Shown here: piece by piece, positions 51,276 through 63,994 of the stretch
How positions within the stretch are numbered: position 1 is the first letter of the stretch
How the letters are laid out: each line of letters opens with the position of its first letter
Assembly (NCBI GenBank): GCA_009823395.1
Contig: CM020517.1
Location: 12,633,001 to 12,697,000 of the forward strand
Length of the DNA stretch: 64,000 bases
From: Thamnaconus septentrionalis
Taxonomy: Eukaryota; Chordata; Actinopteri; Tetraodontiformes; Monacanthidae
Direction: 5' to 3'
Position numbers and translations under genes: made by a program
The notes under the pieces: generated by a model
Seen by the model: only the letters and a program-made list of their open reading frames with translations
Databases searched by the model: none
What the model was told of the DNA's origin: nothing

Positions 51276-54200
51276 GGGTATGTGTGTGTATGTATGTGTG
51301 TGTTATGCGAACCCACAGGCGGCAGTGTGTGGCTGCTGCTGGGGCCAGACAGACACTCTGGGCTCAGCCCGAGCCCAGAGTTGTACCTCGAGACCATGTG
51401 ACAACGTTCTCGCAGCACAGACGGCCTCTCACAAACAGCCTTACATAACAAACCAGGAGTCAAGTCGACCCGGAGTTGCAATAAATCTGCTTCCAAGCAG
51501 ACGGTGTCACACAGTGAGCCTGACGCTTGCGTTAAAAACTGCTTGCATTCGTCTAGATTCGGCCAAATGATCGGTTTCACTTTCTTGTGGCTATAAATTC
51601 TCTTTTTGATAGGGTTTGAGACCAGGCTGCGTGGTTGCATGCGATGATATGTGAGCCCAGAAGTTTGGTTTCTGTGTAGGAACACGGACGTCTGCACGGA
51701 GGACGAGGAGGGTGTGTAACTCTCACCTTCCTTGGCTCTCTTCTTGAAGTCCCGGACTTCAAGTGAACCACCGCGACTGCCGTCTGCGAGTTGGAGGAAA
51801 AAATATAAAAAGAAAAAAGCAAGGTGTGTCATTTGCATAGCGACTTGGTGCCAGAGGATGATAGTGATCCCGAGAGATAATGGCCACTGGAAGGTGACTC
51901 CTGGGCGCGTACGCAGCACTCACCAATCAGGCCCGACTCCACGGCTCGGTCAAAGTAGTAGGAGAAAGCGTAGAAGATGCTGCTGCCCTTCACCTCGTAC
52001 GGCTGGTGCACTTTTCCCTTGATGACCCTCATCACCTCGTAGTAGCACAGCTTGTAGCCTGCGTAGCCTGAGGAGGAGAGACATTCAGTTGAGCTTTGCA
52101 AGCAAAGTTGTTTTTGTTTTTTTGTTTTTTTGTTTTTTTGCGGGGGCGAGCACTGAGTTTATGGTCTCTCGGACAAAATCTACGTTCGCGAGGCAATCGT
52201 GCAATTGGGTTCACTTTGTGGTCGCCTCAGCCAGGGGTGGAAGGTTCAGGCTCACCAAGACGTGAGGGAAGCCCCAAAGGGACAATTTTCACACAGTCCC
52301 GTGTGTTTGGTCGACTCTGTTGTGTTGGCAAAAACCAAACGTTGACGAGAGGGGGAGAACTGCCCGTTAGGAGCTCTTTTTTCTTTTCTTTTTTTCCCCA
52401 CATAAGCGGTTCAGATAAAGCCACATGATGTGAAAAAAATTTGCAAAAGAAAAAAGAAAAGCCAAGGAGAAGGCCGGCATCTTTTCTCTACTTGACTGCG
52501 GTATGGGAGTGACTGCCTTATTTGTGAGCTTAACTGACAGTTTTCTTTTTGTTTAAATACAAGGTTGGCTGCAGCATAATTGTTGAAGGGGGAGGCCGCG
52601 GCGAGCAGGTGACAAAACATGCTTTTCTTGCGCCAGCGTTACAGCAGAGGTGGGACTGCTCTCGTGTGACATGTATTGTACTGTAACTCCGCTGGCTTCT
52701 GCAGCGGCCAGAGGAATGCGCACATGGCTGCAACCGGTCGACTCGGGAGGGAAGTCAAAACCCCCGAGGTGTCTTTTTTTAATTCTCTCCACTTACCGTC
52801 TGGAATCCCGCTGACTTTGTAGGTGGTTCCTCCGAATGTCACATCCTCTCTGAACTTTTTGGGGAGGCAGGAACTTTTGAAGACTTTCCAGTCGAGGCCT
52901 GGGCAGGATAAACAAAGACAGAGGAGGAAAACGGAGCGTCACGATCTGCCGGTAAAAGAATTGATGGTAGAGGAAGGTGAGGAGGGCGATCTAACCGTCA
53001 GCTCCGAGCGCTCCCAGGGTTGCCAGTCGAGCCGCGTAAAGTCCATTTCCAAGGTAGCTGTGGACCAACATTGACATTTACGTTTCACATCATAAAATGA
53101 CAAAACTCTTTTTCCCATGAGAGAATCCCAATGAATGGGCTGAATGAATCATTTACTCACCTGTGTGTGTAGAGCTGATATGTGTGGTTGAAGAGGTCGA
53201 AGGAGGAGATGTAGGTGGCGGGGGCGCTGTCAATGGTTTTCTGTTGGAACATTTTCATCACAGGAAGAACAAATTAGCGCTTTGACATTAAAAAAAAAAA
53301 AAGACTCGACTCTATTTAGTTTACCAACCTTTGATTTTGGGAGGAAGGTGATCTGTGTTGATCCTCCACCCAAATCCAGGATGCCCACTGTCTTTTTTGT
53401 GTTGGAGTACAAGTAGCCTTTAAAAAAAAACACACACAGCAAAATGGGTTAAGGAAACTTAGCCAAAGGGGGATTTTAATTGGCTGGCAGAGTCATTTTT
53501 ATTCCCTCCACAGGCTGGTGTCAGAGTGACACATGTTTACGGAAGGAAAACACCTCTTGTTGCTCCTGGCATTGTGTTTAAAATAAACATGATGCTGCCG
53601 CAACGAGGTGCATCGCTTATTTCTGCAGCCTGTTTTTTTTGTTTTTTGTTTTTTTTTAGGATGGGTGACTCAAGCTCATGACCTCAGGCAGGAGACAAGA
53701 GTCTTTCCCCGCCGGGGCTTCTGTGTACACAGCAGCCCAGATATGAGCCCGCTGACCACAAACACCAACGTAGCAAAAAACACAAGCAGTGTTTTACCTG
53801 TGAGGAAGTTCACTGTGACCCAGGCCAGGACTCCTAAAAGAAGAAACAAAGAGGGGAGGGAGGGAAGGGGGCACATGGATGGAAAAGTCTGCGTGAGTCA
53901 CGGCTCCGGCAGCGATTACAACCCACACTGGCATGTTCGAATGCGTCGCCGAACATGCCCCACTTTGTTCAGAAGGCACCAAAGCCGGCTGGGTTATTTT
54001 AGCCGATGTGTAGGATTGCAGACCAGCCGCTGGTAATTAGAATTGTCTCAGATGTGGAGTGATTGCGCTCATAAAGGCGGGATATTGCGCGGCAGATAGC
54101 TGGTGATGAAACACAACATCATCTGAATGAGTGATGTAGAGGATCACAATAAGTGGCAGGGCGTGGGCCGCGCAATTATCCGTCTCAGAGTTTGATAAAA

Positions 54201-55939
54201 AAAAGAAATGAAAAAATTAAGTTATATTGCTGCTGTTTGATGTAAGCCAGTCAAAGAACCTGGTTATAAGACTGCTTTTTTTCTTTATGGCACAGTAATA
54301 AAAAAAAAAAAAACTCCTCAAACAGTAAAAATTGATTTTAAAGCACGAAAGTAAAGAAAACCAACCTTCGTTTGCTCCGTTCATGATGGAAACGCTGCCG
54401 TCTGGCACAAAGAAAGGGGACTCGTGGAACACGTCTTGCACCTGCCCGACACATCAATGAACATTTGGTTGGAATAATCACTTCAAAAGCAAGGTGATGC
54501 CACACGCTACATGCCTCGATCACTGTCTATTGTATTACAGGGTCAGTCAGCCGGTTCTGTTCTAGACTGGCAGATGACTCACATCAAATACATCATCACG
54601 ACTGAAGCGGTTGATAAGACCTTGTGTTTTAACGCAACAAACACGGTTGCTTCCACAAAATCTCACAACAGCTGTTTTTTTCCTCTTCTCGTATCAGCAG
54701 CCGCCAAACAGGCAGGCTCCCGGCTTCTTTTTTTTTCCACTTGACACTTGTAAGCAGCGGTTGCCCGGTGGTTTTTCCATCCCGCTCCTTTGCGCCAAAC
54801 TGTCTGAGTGGCAAAAGGAGAAAACCTCCTCCTCACCTCATTCAGGAGAGCTTTGGCTTTGTCTTCGGGCAGCAGGCGCAGACCCGCGGTGGCCTTCAGG
54901 ACCACCGGGGTCCTGCTCCACTCCTCCTCTGGCACCGTCTTCTTGGCAATCTTCAGCAGCTGTCGGATGGTGTTTCCACCCTGCGGAGAGGGGACGCTTT
55001 GGTCAGAAGGTGCCAACCCACAGATGTTCCCGCTTGGTTCTCTAAGGATTTACCAAATAACAAACGATTGACGTGGCAATCATGAATGGTTTCGACAGGT
55101 ACACGTACCTCCTCGGGGTTGTCTTTGTAAGCCGACAGCCCTGGTTTCACCGCGTGGTACATTTCATTATCCAGAACTGGAAGCTCGACTGGAAACACAA
55201 GATGTTGAATACATGATTACCAACATTCACAGGTCACTTTAAGCATTTTTTTCTCTGGCTCCAAACTTGCCTCATAAGTGGCCTTAAGTGGCATAATTGC
55301 ACATCTCTGAGTAAAGATCATAGTTTTCATTCCAGCAGCGACACTTTGTCTACCTCCTCATTTAAGCTACAAGTGTTCAGCATGCTTGAGTCAGAAACTA
55401 AAAGGCAGCCCCGTTGGGAAGCTGCGCATCGGCGCGTGTTCGCCCTCACCACGCGGTGGATGACCCGACAGCGAGCGAGCGCGCGCACGCTCTGGCAGAG
55501 AGGTCCTGCCGCCGCACTCACCGGGATCTTTCTGAATGAACTTGTAGATGTGGATGCGGCTGCCGGTGCTCCCCGCGTCGAACATGATCCCGTAGAAAAC
55601 GCGGTTGGCGGCGGGCGAGGAGGCGGCGGGCACGTGCTGGTAAACCTCTGGCAATGCGTCGGGCGCCGGGTGCACGACCTCGGGCACCGGGTGGAGAGCG
55701 TCCGGCACGGGGTTGATGACCTCGGGCGCCGGGTGGAGCACCTCAGGGACGACGGGGTAGGTCGGCGCGTCCGGCTGCGAGACCTCCGGCAGGAGGTTCT
55801 CCGCGTTGGCAGAGTGCTCCCGGTAGCGGTAGATGTGCGGGATGTAGCGGTGGTGCCGGTAGTAGGTCGCCTCCGCCGGGAGGAGGATGCCGGCCAGGAG
55901 GCACACGGGCAGAAGGAGCAGCGCGCTCGGCTTGGCCAT
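50544..55939 (-). CDS. entpd5: ENTPD5, ER nucleoside diphosphatase (GDA1/CD39 family)
   Basis: Thirteen coding exons give 495 aa in phase: 55939-55522, 55188-55109, 54980-54837, 54441-54366, 53833-53798, 53417-53329, 53240-53161, 53057-52996, 52898-52797, 52067-51924, 51783-51727, 50848-50733, 50627-50544. Apyrase conserved regions appear in order: [43 protein letters not shown] (catalytic Glu); [32 protein letters not shown] signal peptide (about residues 1-24) is present and there is no C-terminal membrane segment, as expected for a soluble ER enzyme. Known role: UDP/GDP hydrolysis supporting the glycoprotein-folding cycle; in zebrafish the gene is linked to skeletal mineralisation. Human ENTPD5 is 428 aa. 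The extra length is mostly an N-terminal region (residues 25-113) with a Pro-rich heptad repeat (about 61-99). NHTYQ is a likely N-glycosylation site. Confidence 0.95.
50632..50661. repeat. (CAGA)n microsatellite forming the last entpd5 polypyrimidine tract
   Basis: On the entpd5 strand this is (TCTG)7-8, directly preceding the AG at the acceptor of the last exon (exon begins at 50627). It occupies much of the 105-bp final intron. Confidence 0.95.
51229..51274. repeat. (GT)n microsatellite
   Basis: About 23 GT units in the intron between entpd5 coding exons 11 and 12. The adjacent region to 51302 is TGTATG-rich. Confidence 0.97.
55648..55756 (-). repeat. Coding 21-bp minisatellite in entpd5 exon 1
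   Basis: Five imperfect 7-residue units with the pattern (H/N)P(A/V)P(E/D)(V/A)(I/V/L), for example [21 protein letters not shown] and HPAPDAL. They lie between the signal peptide and the first apyrase motif. The DNA is GC-rich. Confidence 0.85.
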
Positions 55940-56084
55940 CGCTGAGAGAGGCGCGGGTGCAGGAGAGCGCCGGAGGGTGATGGTGCTGGAGGAGGCAGGG
56001 GGTGTGGTGATGCAGAGCAGAGAGCAGAGAGCAGAGCAGTGCGGATGCGATGCACACTCGGGACTGTCCGGTCATCTGTTTACA

Positions 56085-56093
56085 CTATATAAA
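56085..56093 (-). promoter_or_regulatory. Possible TATA element of entpd5
   Basis: The minus strand reads CTTTATATAG, about 146 bp upstream of the entpd5 ATG. The + strand reading (TATATAAAG) is closer to consensus and faces the other way, so the assignment is weak. Confidence 0.25.
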
Positions 56094-56794
56094 GACGTAA
56101 GGGCTTGGCACGGAGCCACACCGGGAGCAGCCATCCACCAATCCTGTGGCGGTCCATCCCAGATCCATCCAGAGGCGCCCTCCACCTCTTCCTCCACCTC
56201 TTCCTCCACCTCCACCTCCTCCTTCTTCTCCTGGAGATAGCTGCCTCCCAACATTTCCAGCATTCCCCCCCCTCCAACTCTTTCCTCTCTCTGGAGTGGA
56301 GAGATTATTTTTGGTCATGTTCTTCCCCTCCACATCTTTACGGGTTATCCTGTGGAGTCCAAAGAAATGCCTTGAGGAAAGAAGAAAGAGCTTTATGAAG
56401 AAGTCAAAATGAGTAGCTCACACTAAAATAACCCCCAAAGAGAAACTGTCTTAAAATACGTTTTTATGGCTCATTTGACACACTTAGAAACTTGCCTTGG
56501 GAACTCTTTCACCCTGCAACTCTGTCCTCTGACTTGAGCTGAAACTTGGCCGCTGGCTTAATGACAGTGATGGTTTTTCTGCCCATAAGGAAGACGCATT
56601 AAAAGGCTATGACAGTATAAAAGGGCAGCGCTTGCAATGTGATCATTTTTCACATGTTTTGCACTTGTTTCACTTACATAGCCGCGTCGTCGATCGTGGT
56701 TCTGGTGGCATTTTGTAATGCACGTGACCATTCTGGAGTTTCACAGATCCCATCCAGTTCACACATATGGAGTAAAAACAACGCCAGAAAAACA

Positions 56795-57140
56795 CAACAT
56801 GCCTCCGTGCAGCTTGTGCGGCGTCATCCAGATGTTGGTAAGATGCAGCACTTCAGTTTGAATCGTCACGTTAACATGTTGCTGTTATCAAACACCTGCG
56901 ACAGTTTGCTGTTAATTGATTTATCTAGTGTAACCTATGCACAGCATCTTGTTGGAGCATGTAAACGGAGGCAGCTGTGTCACGTTCTCGCTGATCTGAA
57001 AATAGCGCAGCAAGGAGGCTGCAGTGTATATTTTGGCCAAAAACATGGTGTTAATCTTGTGGTTTTGACTCAACTTGAACTGCCACATCTTCCGGACGCT
57101 TGGATGACACCGCATGAGTATTATGGAGGCTTGTGATATT
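56795..57140. repeat. Imperfect inverted duplication
   Basis: The left arm from 56802 (GCCTCCGTGCAGCTTGTGCG, then GCGTCATCC, then AAGATGCAGCACTTCAGTTTG) aligns with the reverse complement of the right arm from about 57129 (GCCTCCATAATACTCATGCG, then GTGTCATCC, then AAGATGTGGCAGTTCAAGTTG). Identity is about 70 percent over 70 bp and falls off toward the centre. Confidence 0.6.
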
Positions 57141-60100
57141 GTCACCTTCCTAAAACAATCACCTTTTTTTAATGTTTTTGTTTGTTTGTACTTTTCGAAA
57201 AATAATCATCTCATGAGAATTTGAATTAGTTTTCTTGATTGTTCTTAAAAAAAACTTAAATTAAAAAAAATAAAGTTATGACTTTCAGAGGGCGTCAATA
57301 TGTTTTTGATGTGTTTGTTGGCTTTTATGTTGGAGTCTTTGGCTTTTACGCGTTCACTGGATGTGGAACTCCAGAATTACTCTGTAGATTATACTTATGT
57401 CAATTTCAGCGGTGCCTATGCTGACAAAAGTGCGAGTAGCATATGGGTAACATCTCAATTTTGAGGGAATTATCCCTTTGAATGTGGGGGAAAAAAAAAT
57501 TCCAGCTCAGAGTGTATCACGAAGGAATTGTTCGAACACGAACCCAATACCTCCTTGTAATTATCCGATCACTAGCACTCTATTAAATCCGCTGCAGCCC
57601 TTGGAGCGAGGTTTTAAAATAATGCAAATGTTCGCCAAGCGCTCCCGCTTGCATAAAACGTAAAAAGAAAAAAAAATGCTGGTAAGCATCTCACTCATTC
57701 GTGTGTCAACCACAGGCTTTCGAGGGAGAAAAAATATCAGAGCCGCAAAGCACGTTTCAGAATGCACGAGTAGCACGAGCAGCACGAGCAGCTGCTTTCT
57801 TTCGGTGGGTGTTTGGCACGGCTTCATCGGCCGTGCTGCAATGCCTCCTTCCCCTGCACGCTCAAGCCACGCTCGGAGCCGAGCGGCTGCAGCGCAGGAT
57901 GCGCCAGGCATCCAGGATAAAAACCACAGCAGGGGTGCAACACAAGAAGCGTCGGCGGGAGGCAGCAGCAGATCAGAGACCTCACATGAACTGAGATTTG
58001 TACAGAGTTGTGGTATTTTCCACCTACTTTGTATCAACACGAGGATGGCAGAGATCAAAAACAGGCAAGTCCAGACACTGGGAGTCTGGCTATTGAGACA
58101 TCCAGTGGAACTGACCCCGCACCAACCCCGACACTGAGCTGTCAGCCTGCCAGGCCAGGAGGGTAAGGGGAGGGCAGAGGTCCCACACATGGACACGAGC
58201 GAGTACGGGAAGTCCAGCGAGAGGACAATGAGGGGAGGGCGGAGCTTGGCACCAGCCATCACCCATCAGGCCATTCCGCTCCCAGGACACTGGAGTTTGC
58301 AAAGCACCGTTCCAACGCTGTAATTTGGACTAAAAATATTGGACATTCTTTCCTCCGTCATTTTTTTTTCTTCTAAATACTGTGGCTACTTATTTCGATC
58401 CTGTGGCTGACCAGGACGGGAGTTCGCCCCTATCAAAGTGTGCATGTACAGGCTCTCTATTTGACTTGTGTCCATTCATGTCATGGTTGACTGTTAACAG
58501 TGTGATAATTTCACCCATAAACCCATGAGGTTTAAAAAGAGGGCCCATTAGAAAGGTTGCAAAATCTCATGTTTTGTCTTAATCCCTTTTCAGCCCTCTA
58601 TCCTCCACTGCAATTTCACCAGCTAGTTGTTTTTAAGCTCCATTGAGTTTACAAACCTTTATCCCTCATTGTATTGATGTTTTATCTCTCTATCGTCATA
58701 ATATTAGGGATCATAGTTCCTTAAGTCTTAAGTAGAAGTTTTTGGGTCTTGTTTTCCAGTGCCATCATTTTAAATGTTAAACGTTTCAGTGAAATATTAA
58801 CACATTTATTTCAAATATAAATCTGGTAATGAGCCCATAGATGACATTTTGAAAGTTGGGCCTCATTCAAAAAGCAATGCCAATGTTCTTTCTGTTTTTT
58901 AAATTCAAGGTGGAGCAATCAGTTCAGCCAGGTAGCAGCAACTTAAAGTGTGTTGAGCGGTGCCGGTGTACATGCATCACCACCCAGTGGCAACCATTAA
59001 TTTGCTGCTATGTTTAGCCCAATTATTGCCAAAGCTACCTGGGAGGAAAGCAAAAGGAGGAGCTAAAGGAGGCCATGTAGAAATGATTAATCTGTCAATA
59101 CTGCAACATCATCTGTAACCTCTTCAGCAACAACAGTGTTTCTGTTCACTTCCACCATTAATTATTTGTCTTCTTCTGTGTCACTTTCTGCTTTTTTCAC
59201 AACTAAAAGGAAGCTGATTGGTCACGGTATAAAGTGCTTTGGATTGGACCTTGTTAAGATGGACGTTTGAGAACTGCAATGTCAGTCGTCCAGCTTCATT
59301 AATCTTGCTTTCCATCCCAACAAGAATTCACATTTAATTCCTGTGTGTGAACACACCAAACAGGAGGGCAGGGCTGGTGGGAATGGCACTCATTAAACTG
59401 GGATTTAGCCTTTGTCTGGAGTCTATTTTATGTTTTGAAATCAGTGTTTTATATTTATCTCAGCACCAACATTCAGAGTCTGACACATCCTGTGGTTAAT
59501 GTGGCAATTCATTTGGATAATGTGCACTCTTTGGACAGCCGCCTTTTCCCTCAGGACATAACAGCATGTTTTTGTTTTAAACACACCTAGATTCATGTTA
59601 TCATTACAATGTGATGCAATCGGAAAAACACCTCCTGGCGCATCATCAAAACCATTTAGATTCAAAAATAAACGGAATATTATACACTGGATATTTTTTG
59701 TGTGCAAAATCATTAGCTTAGCTTTCAAGTCATAGCGTAATTTTAGTGCACACAGCTCCTGCAGAACGTGGGTGTCAAGTGCACCTCAAACGCATGACGC
59801 AGCACATGACAAACACAGTGTTTGGAACAAGAGGCGGATTTAATGCAAGTTTTAGTATTTTGTTTCAAGTTAACTGAAAACTGTAAAACATGAGATGGTA
59901 ACCCAGCTTTGTAATCTGCATCATGCAATATATCATTAATATGCTGCAATGCTGCCCTCAGGAATGCCATGTTTGTGGGTGTCCTGCCTCGAAAAGTCAA
60001 TTGAAGAGACCCAAACCTTGTCATTACAATTCCAATGATAATGACAGCTTAGAAAAGCTCAGGGTTATTTCAGTTTTCTCTCCTCACTGTCATAGCAATT

Positions 60101-60790
60101 ACCTTTAAATTTAGTCTTCAAACTGTGTTCATGATGCCAGAGCAGAGAGAGACTATACGATTTTACAGTAGCTACACCCTGCTGTTGCGATATCTAGCTT
60201 TTGTTGTTTGACTAGTGATCTCCGCTGGACGTGCCGGTGCAGAAAACTAAACAGGATAATGGAAAGGGTTTAGCGGTTTTAGTCCCTGAATTATAACTTG
60301 CTCTAGCTTTGCATTGTTTCTTTTGGATTAACCTCTACCGTGTTGTGAGCCAACTGCTTGTCCGTTGATCCAAGTGGTTTTACCATAACGACAGCAATTT
60401 GGTGAAAGAAAAAAAATGTCGGAACAGTGGCGAGCGATAAATAGCTCATTTTAGCCAAACAAGTACAACAACGATGACAAGGCCAACGCATCTCACGCAA
60501 GCGAGTGTGAGGAGATCACACGATGCGATTTGATACAACCCGACACGAGAAGGACGTAATTACAAGACAAGTGAAGGATACAGTCATTCTCAACAGATTC
60601 TGTTCACTAACAGACTCAACAGTGTGTTAGTCAACAGACCATAAGGCAGTACAGATATCTGCATCCTGTCGTATTTTGCTTGAGATTTGGATTGATTGTT
60701 TGCGTAATCGTATTCATACAATAACCACTTCTATGAGGTACTTTATATCTGATAAAAAAGACCAGTGAAGCAGATATTTGCACCAGGAAA

Positions 60791-60808
60791 GATCTATCTA
60801 TATATCTC

Positions 60809-60845
<37 letters not shown>
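60791..60845. repeat. (CTAT)n microsatellite
   Basis: About 12 CTAT units, about 210 bp upstream of the bbof1 start. Confidence 0.95.
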
Positions 60846-60945
60846 TTGTCTATAACGCTAGCTAGCTATAAATCTAGCTGGCTTTGTGTGACTCTCCATA
60901 TTGGTTTACCAGGTCATAGAGTAACTCGACCTCTCTTGCTACGGC

Positions 60946-60959
60946 GTCTCCATGGCAAC
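60946..60959. promoter_or_regulatory. RFX X-box in the bbof1 promoter
   Basis: GTCTCCATGGCAAC matches the X-box consensus (GTNNCCATGGNAAC) in every defined base. It sits 98 bp upstream of the bbof1 ATG, the usual distance for ciliary genes controlled by RFX factors. Motif match is direct; function is inferred. Confidence 0.7.
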
Positions 60960-61056
60960 AGCAGCCCAATACAAACACCCAGGGGATCTGACTGCGCCAC
61001 TTCACCATATTGGACCGGCAGTTTTGCATTGTGCAGCATTCTGACCAGAAGCCGTG

Positions 61057-63994
61057 ATGCCGAAAAGGAAAGTCGCCAAGGTAAATAAGGCCAAAGCCGG
61101 GTAAGTGTGCATATTTGTACATTGCTTACTGAGCATTGCTTATTTGTACAAGCTTGCGGAGAAAGCATGAGCTCGGGTGTCGTGTCACAGGAAGGGGAAG
61201 AAAGACGGGAAGCAGGACTCGAAAGTGGACAAGGAGTCCGAGATCGAGAAGGCCAAAGCCAATGCCGCCCTCAGCGAGCTGAGGTTGCAGGTCAGCGACG
61301 AGTCACTTGCGCAGTATCGGGAGGCCTGCAGCACACTGGCACGTGCCAACGAGGAGCTCACCAACCAACTGTACCACCAAGAGAGGGAATCGCTCGACAT
61401 AACTGACTATTTGAAGAGACAAGATGAAGCCAAAGAGGAGAAGGTCTGTGTGTGTCTGCAAAGTGCCAGTTGGTCTTCGCGTCCCCTGATCAGCTAACTT
61501 TTTTTTTCCCATTGTGGCCAAGGGAAGAAGCAGAAAATGGCCTCTGCGATATGCCTTTTAAAAAAACAAACAAAGAAGAAGTTGAAGGAAGAAATGTAAC
61601 TGAGAGCCTAGCTAGTGCCTAAAGTAATCTATGCAATTCTTCTATCGCAAACTGACAGTTTCAAACAAAGTTTTCACAATTCACCGACTTTTAACAATTA
61701 AGGGGAACGGCATACCCACCGTCGACACGCAAACTTAAGTTGCGTGCCCGGCAACCTCTCGCAAAAATGCACCTCGCTTTAAAGCGAAACCTCAAACATC
61801 AACATCAGCACCTCTTGCCTTGGATATACGAGGCTTACTGACACGCTAGTCTTCATGTGAAGTAGCTGAGCAAAGGACTGGATAGCCACATTCTCATGAC
61901 AGGGTGCTGGGCAGGCAACCATAGTCATGGCTCTATTTCAGGCCAGCTGAGCGAAGTGATGTTCTCCGAGTTACGCATCCATGTGATGATGTTGCTTTAG
62001 GAGATTAATCAGGAGATTAACTCCCTTAATCAATAAGAGCAAAGCAGACTGTCTCAACTGGCAGTCAAAAAATGAATGGCGTACTTCAATTGTGATAGAC
62101 AGAAGGTTTCCCCCAGCCGTTAAACTCCCTTGAATGTCACCTCTTATAAACACAGATCAGCCTGCTGCAGAAGAGGCTGGAGAATCAAGAGGCAGCTGCA
62201 TGGCAAGAGCAAAACAAACTGGTGAGTTTAAGAAAAACATGAAAGAAATACGGCCTGGGACTCCACACACCAACACCGCAGCACATGCTCCGACTAGCAT
62301 GTTCACAGCCAGCTGCCGTAGCGTGTTTTGCTTTGTTTTGTTTTTTTGTGTTTTGTGTTTACCTGCCGCATGTCAGAAATGTTCTGCCGCTGTGTCTTAA
62401 CAGCTGTCTCGCGTGTAATTATGCCGACATTTATGGAACAAAACAACAACGTCAAACAAGCCCTCACATGCCAAGATACATGGTCTAATCTTACTTTTAT
62501 TTATGTCAGTGGCCGTGGAGGGAAGAAAAAGCATCATTTGAAAGTGCTCCTTTGGGGGAAAAGTTATGTGTTAACCATACCTCACACAGATCCATACTCT
62601 CGAAATGCCAGCTATAGTTACATAACACACACCAAAGGGGTTTATTTTGACTCCCCGTATCCTTGCTGACCTACGCTGCGTGTAGTTTAGCTCAAGCCAT
62701 CCAACTTAACAAGACAACATTCGAGTGAATTTACAAGACAGCAGCAGGGGGAAAAAAAATGTGCCGCTTCTTTCTCTCACAGCTGTTTTCCATCTTTGCT
62801 ACTTACTTCATGCCAGTTTAAGAGCGCAATTTGCCTCTAAAGGCATGGTGGGGACAAAGTCAAAACGCACATGCAAGCTTAAAAAAGAGAGAGAGAGAGA
62901 AAACAAGGGAGAGAAATAACAATGTTGTGCGGTCGATCCCAAAGATGTGACTTCATGCTGCGCTCCACGCTGCAATTGTCTCATTGTGAGGTGACGGCTC
63001 ATCCTGGGAACTGACTGAGCAAATGGAAAGTGCTTCATCAAAGGCAACTCGGGCGCTCAGGCTCTGGCTTCTGTAGCAAGCGGAACCTGATGAAACTTGA
63101 CAGACAAATAAATATTCCATAAAAACACAAAAACCTTTCCAACTGCAGTTTTTGCGGAGGAAAAAGACAGAAACGAGCCACACAAATGAGGTGCTCGCTG
63201 GTGGATGTGTTTTAGAAATCAGCGCTCTTGACGGACAGTTCGGACCACAAAAATGCCTACTGGGCAAAACCAAGTTGAAATCGAGATGAAGTCCAGGTCG
63301 GAGCTCTAATGGGAATGAATGTCTACACAGAATTCCGTTGAGAATTACCATTAGGCCAAAAGTTGTCATCAGATGGCCTCTAATTTAGCCATCATGTACA
63401 TGTTTGTGGCTGTGCATTTTGCTGGTCTCTCATGACTTTGGTGCGTTTTGTGCACGGTAGCATCTTGGGGGTAATTTGCGTAATCTGTGCCAAGTCAGAT
63501 CACAAAAAAAAGACCCTTGTAAAGCTGGGTATGTACTTTTACTTTCTATGCCGACCGATGGTAAAGCTGCACTTATGGGAACACTGCAGCGGCTGAAGTT
63601 CGTAGCGGAGCGGAGGTCAAATTACAGGCGCACGATCAGCGTGTCGAATGCCTCTCGTTCTGGCTATCTAATTATCCGATCGCCTCTCCGCAGGTTGAAG
63701 ATTACACGCTCCGAATCGATGGGATGCAGGAGCTGTTCAGGAAGAGGGAGGCTGACTTTAACACCGTCCAGGACGGGATGAGGAAAATCGAGGAGTTTCA
63801 GAAGACGAAGGCGCAGATGGAGCAGGAGCTGGGAGACGTGAGAATCTCGTCTCTTTAGGAATCCTCTGACAGATGTTCGCACAAACCAGTAACGTAAGCT
63901 CTTCACTCTGCAGATAAAAGTACGCATGCAGCTGGCTCAGAAGGAGTATCGGGAAAATCTGAACACGATGGAGCAAAAATTCTTCAAGGAGAAG
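61057..63994 (+). CDS. bbof1: BBOF1 (CCDC176), basal body orientation factor 1, 3' truncated by window end
   Basis: Five exons are seen, all in phase: 61057-61100, 61191-61443, 62156-62221, 63694-63837, 63914-63994, each followed by a GT donor. They encode the first 196 residues of a protein of about 500 aa in mammals. The start MPKRKVAKVNKAKAGKGKKD is Lys-rich. The rest is charged, Gln/Glu/Lys-rich coiled coil, with EKAKANAALSELRLQVSDES and YLKRQDEAKEEK matching the family N-terminus. Known role: a FOXJ1-induced basal-body protein needed to keep cilia aligned in multiciliated cells. Remaining exons lie beyond 64000. Its position next to entpd5 agrees with mammalian gene order. An X-box lies 98 bp upstream. 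Confidence 0.9.

Larger units (their letters stand above)
55940..61056. other. entpd5-bbof1 divergent intergenic region
   Basis: It holds the 5' flanks of entpd5 (left) and bbof1 (right). A TATATAAAG-like sequence lies at 56086-56094. CCTCCACCTCTTCC-type polypyrimidine sequence lies at 56180-56230. An inverted duplication lies at 56800-57140. A GC-rich segment at about 57700-58260 has long open frames on both strands. No spliced gene was recognised. 58300-60760 is A/T rich and unremarkable. Confidence 0.6.
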
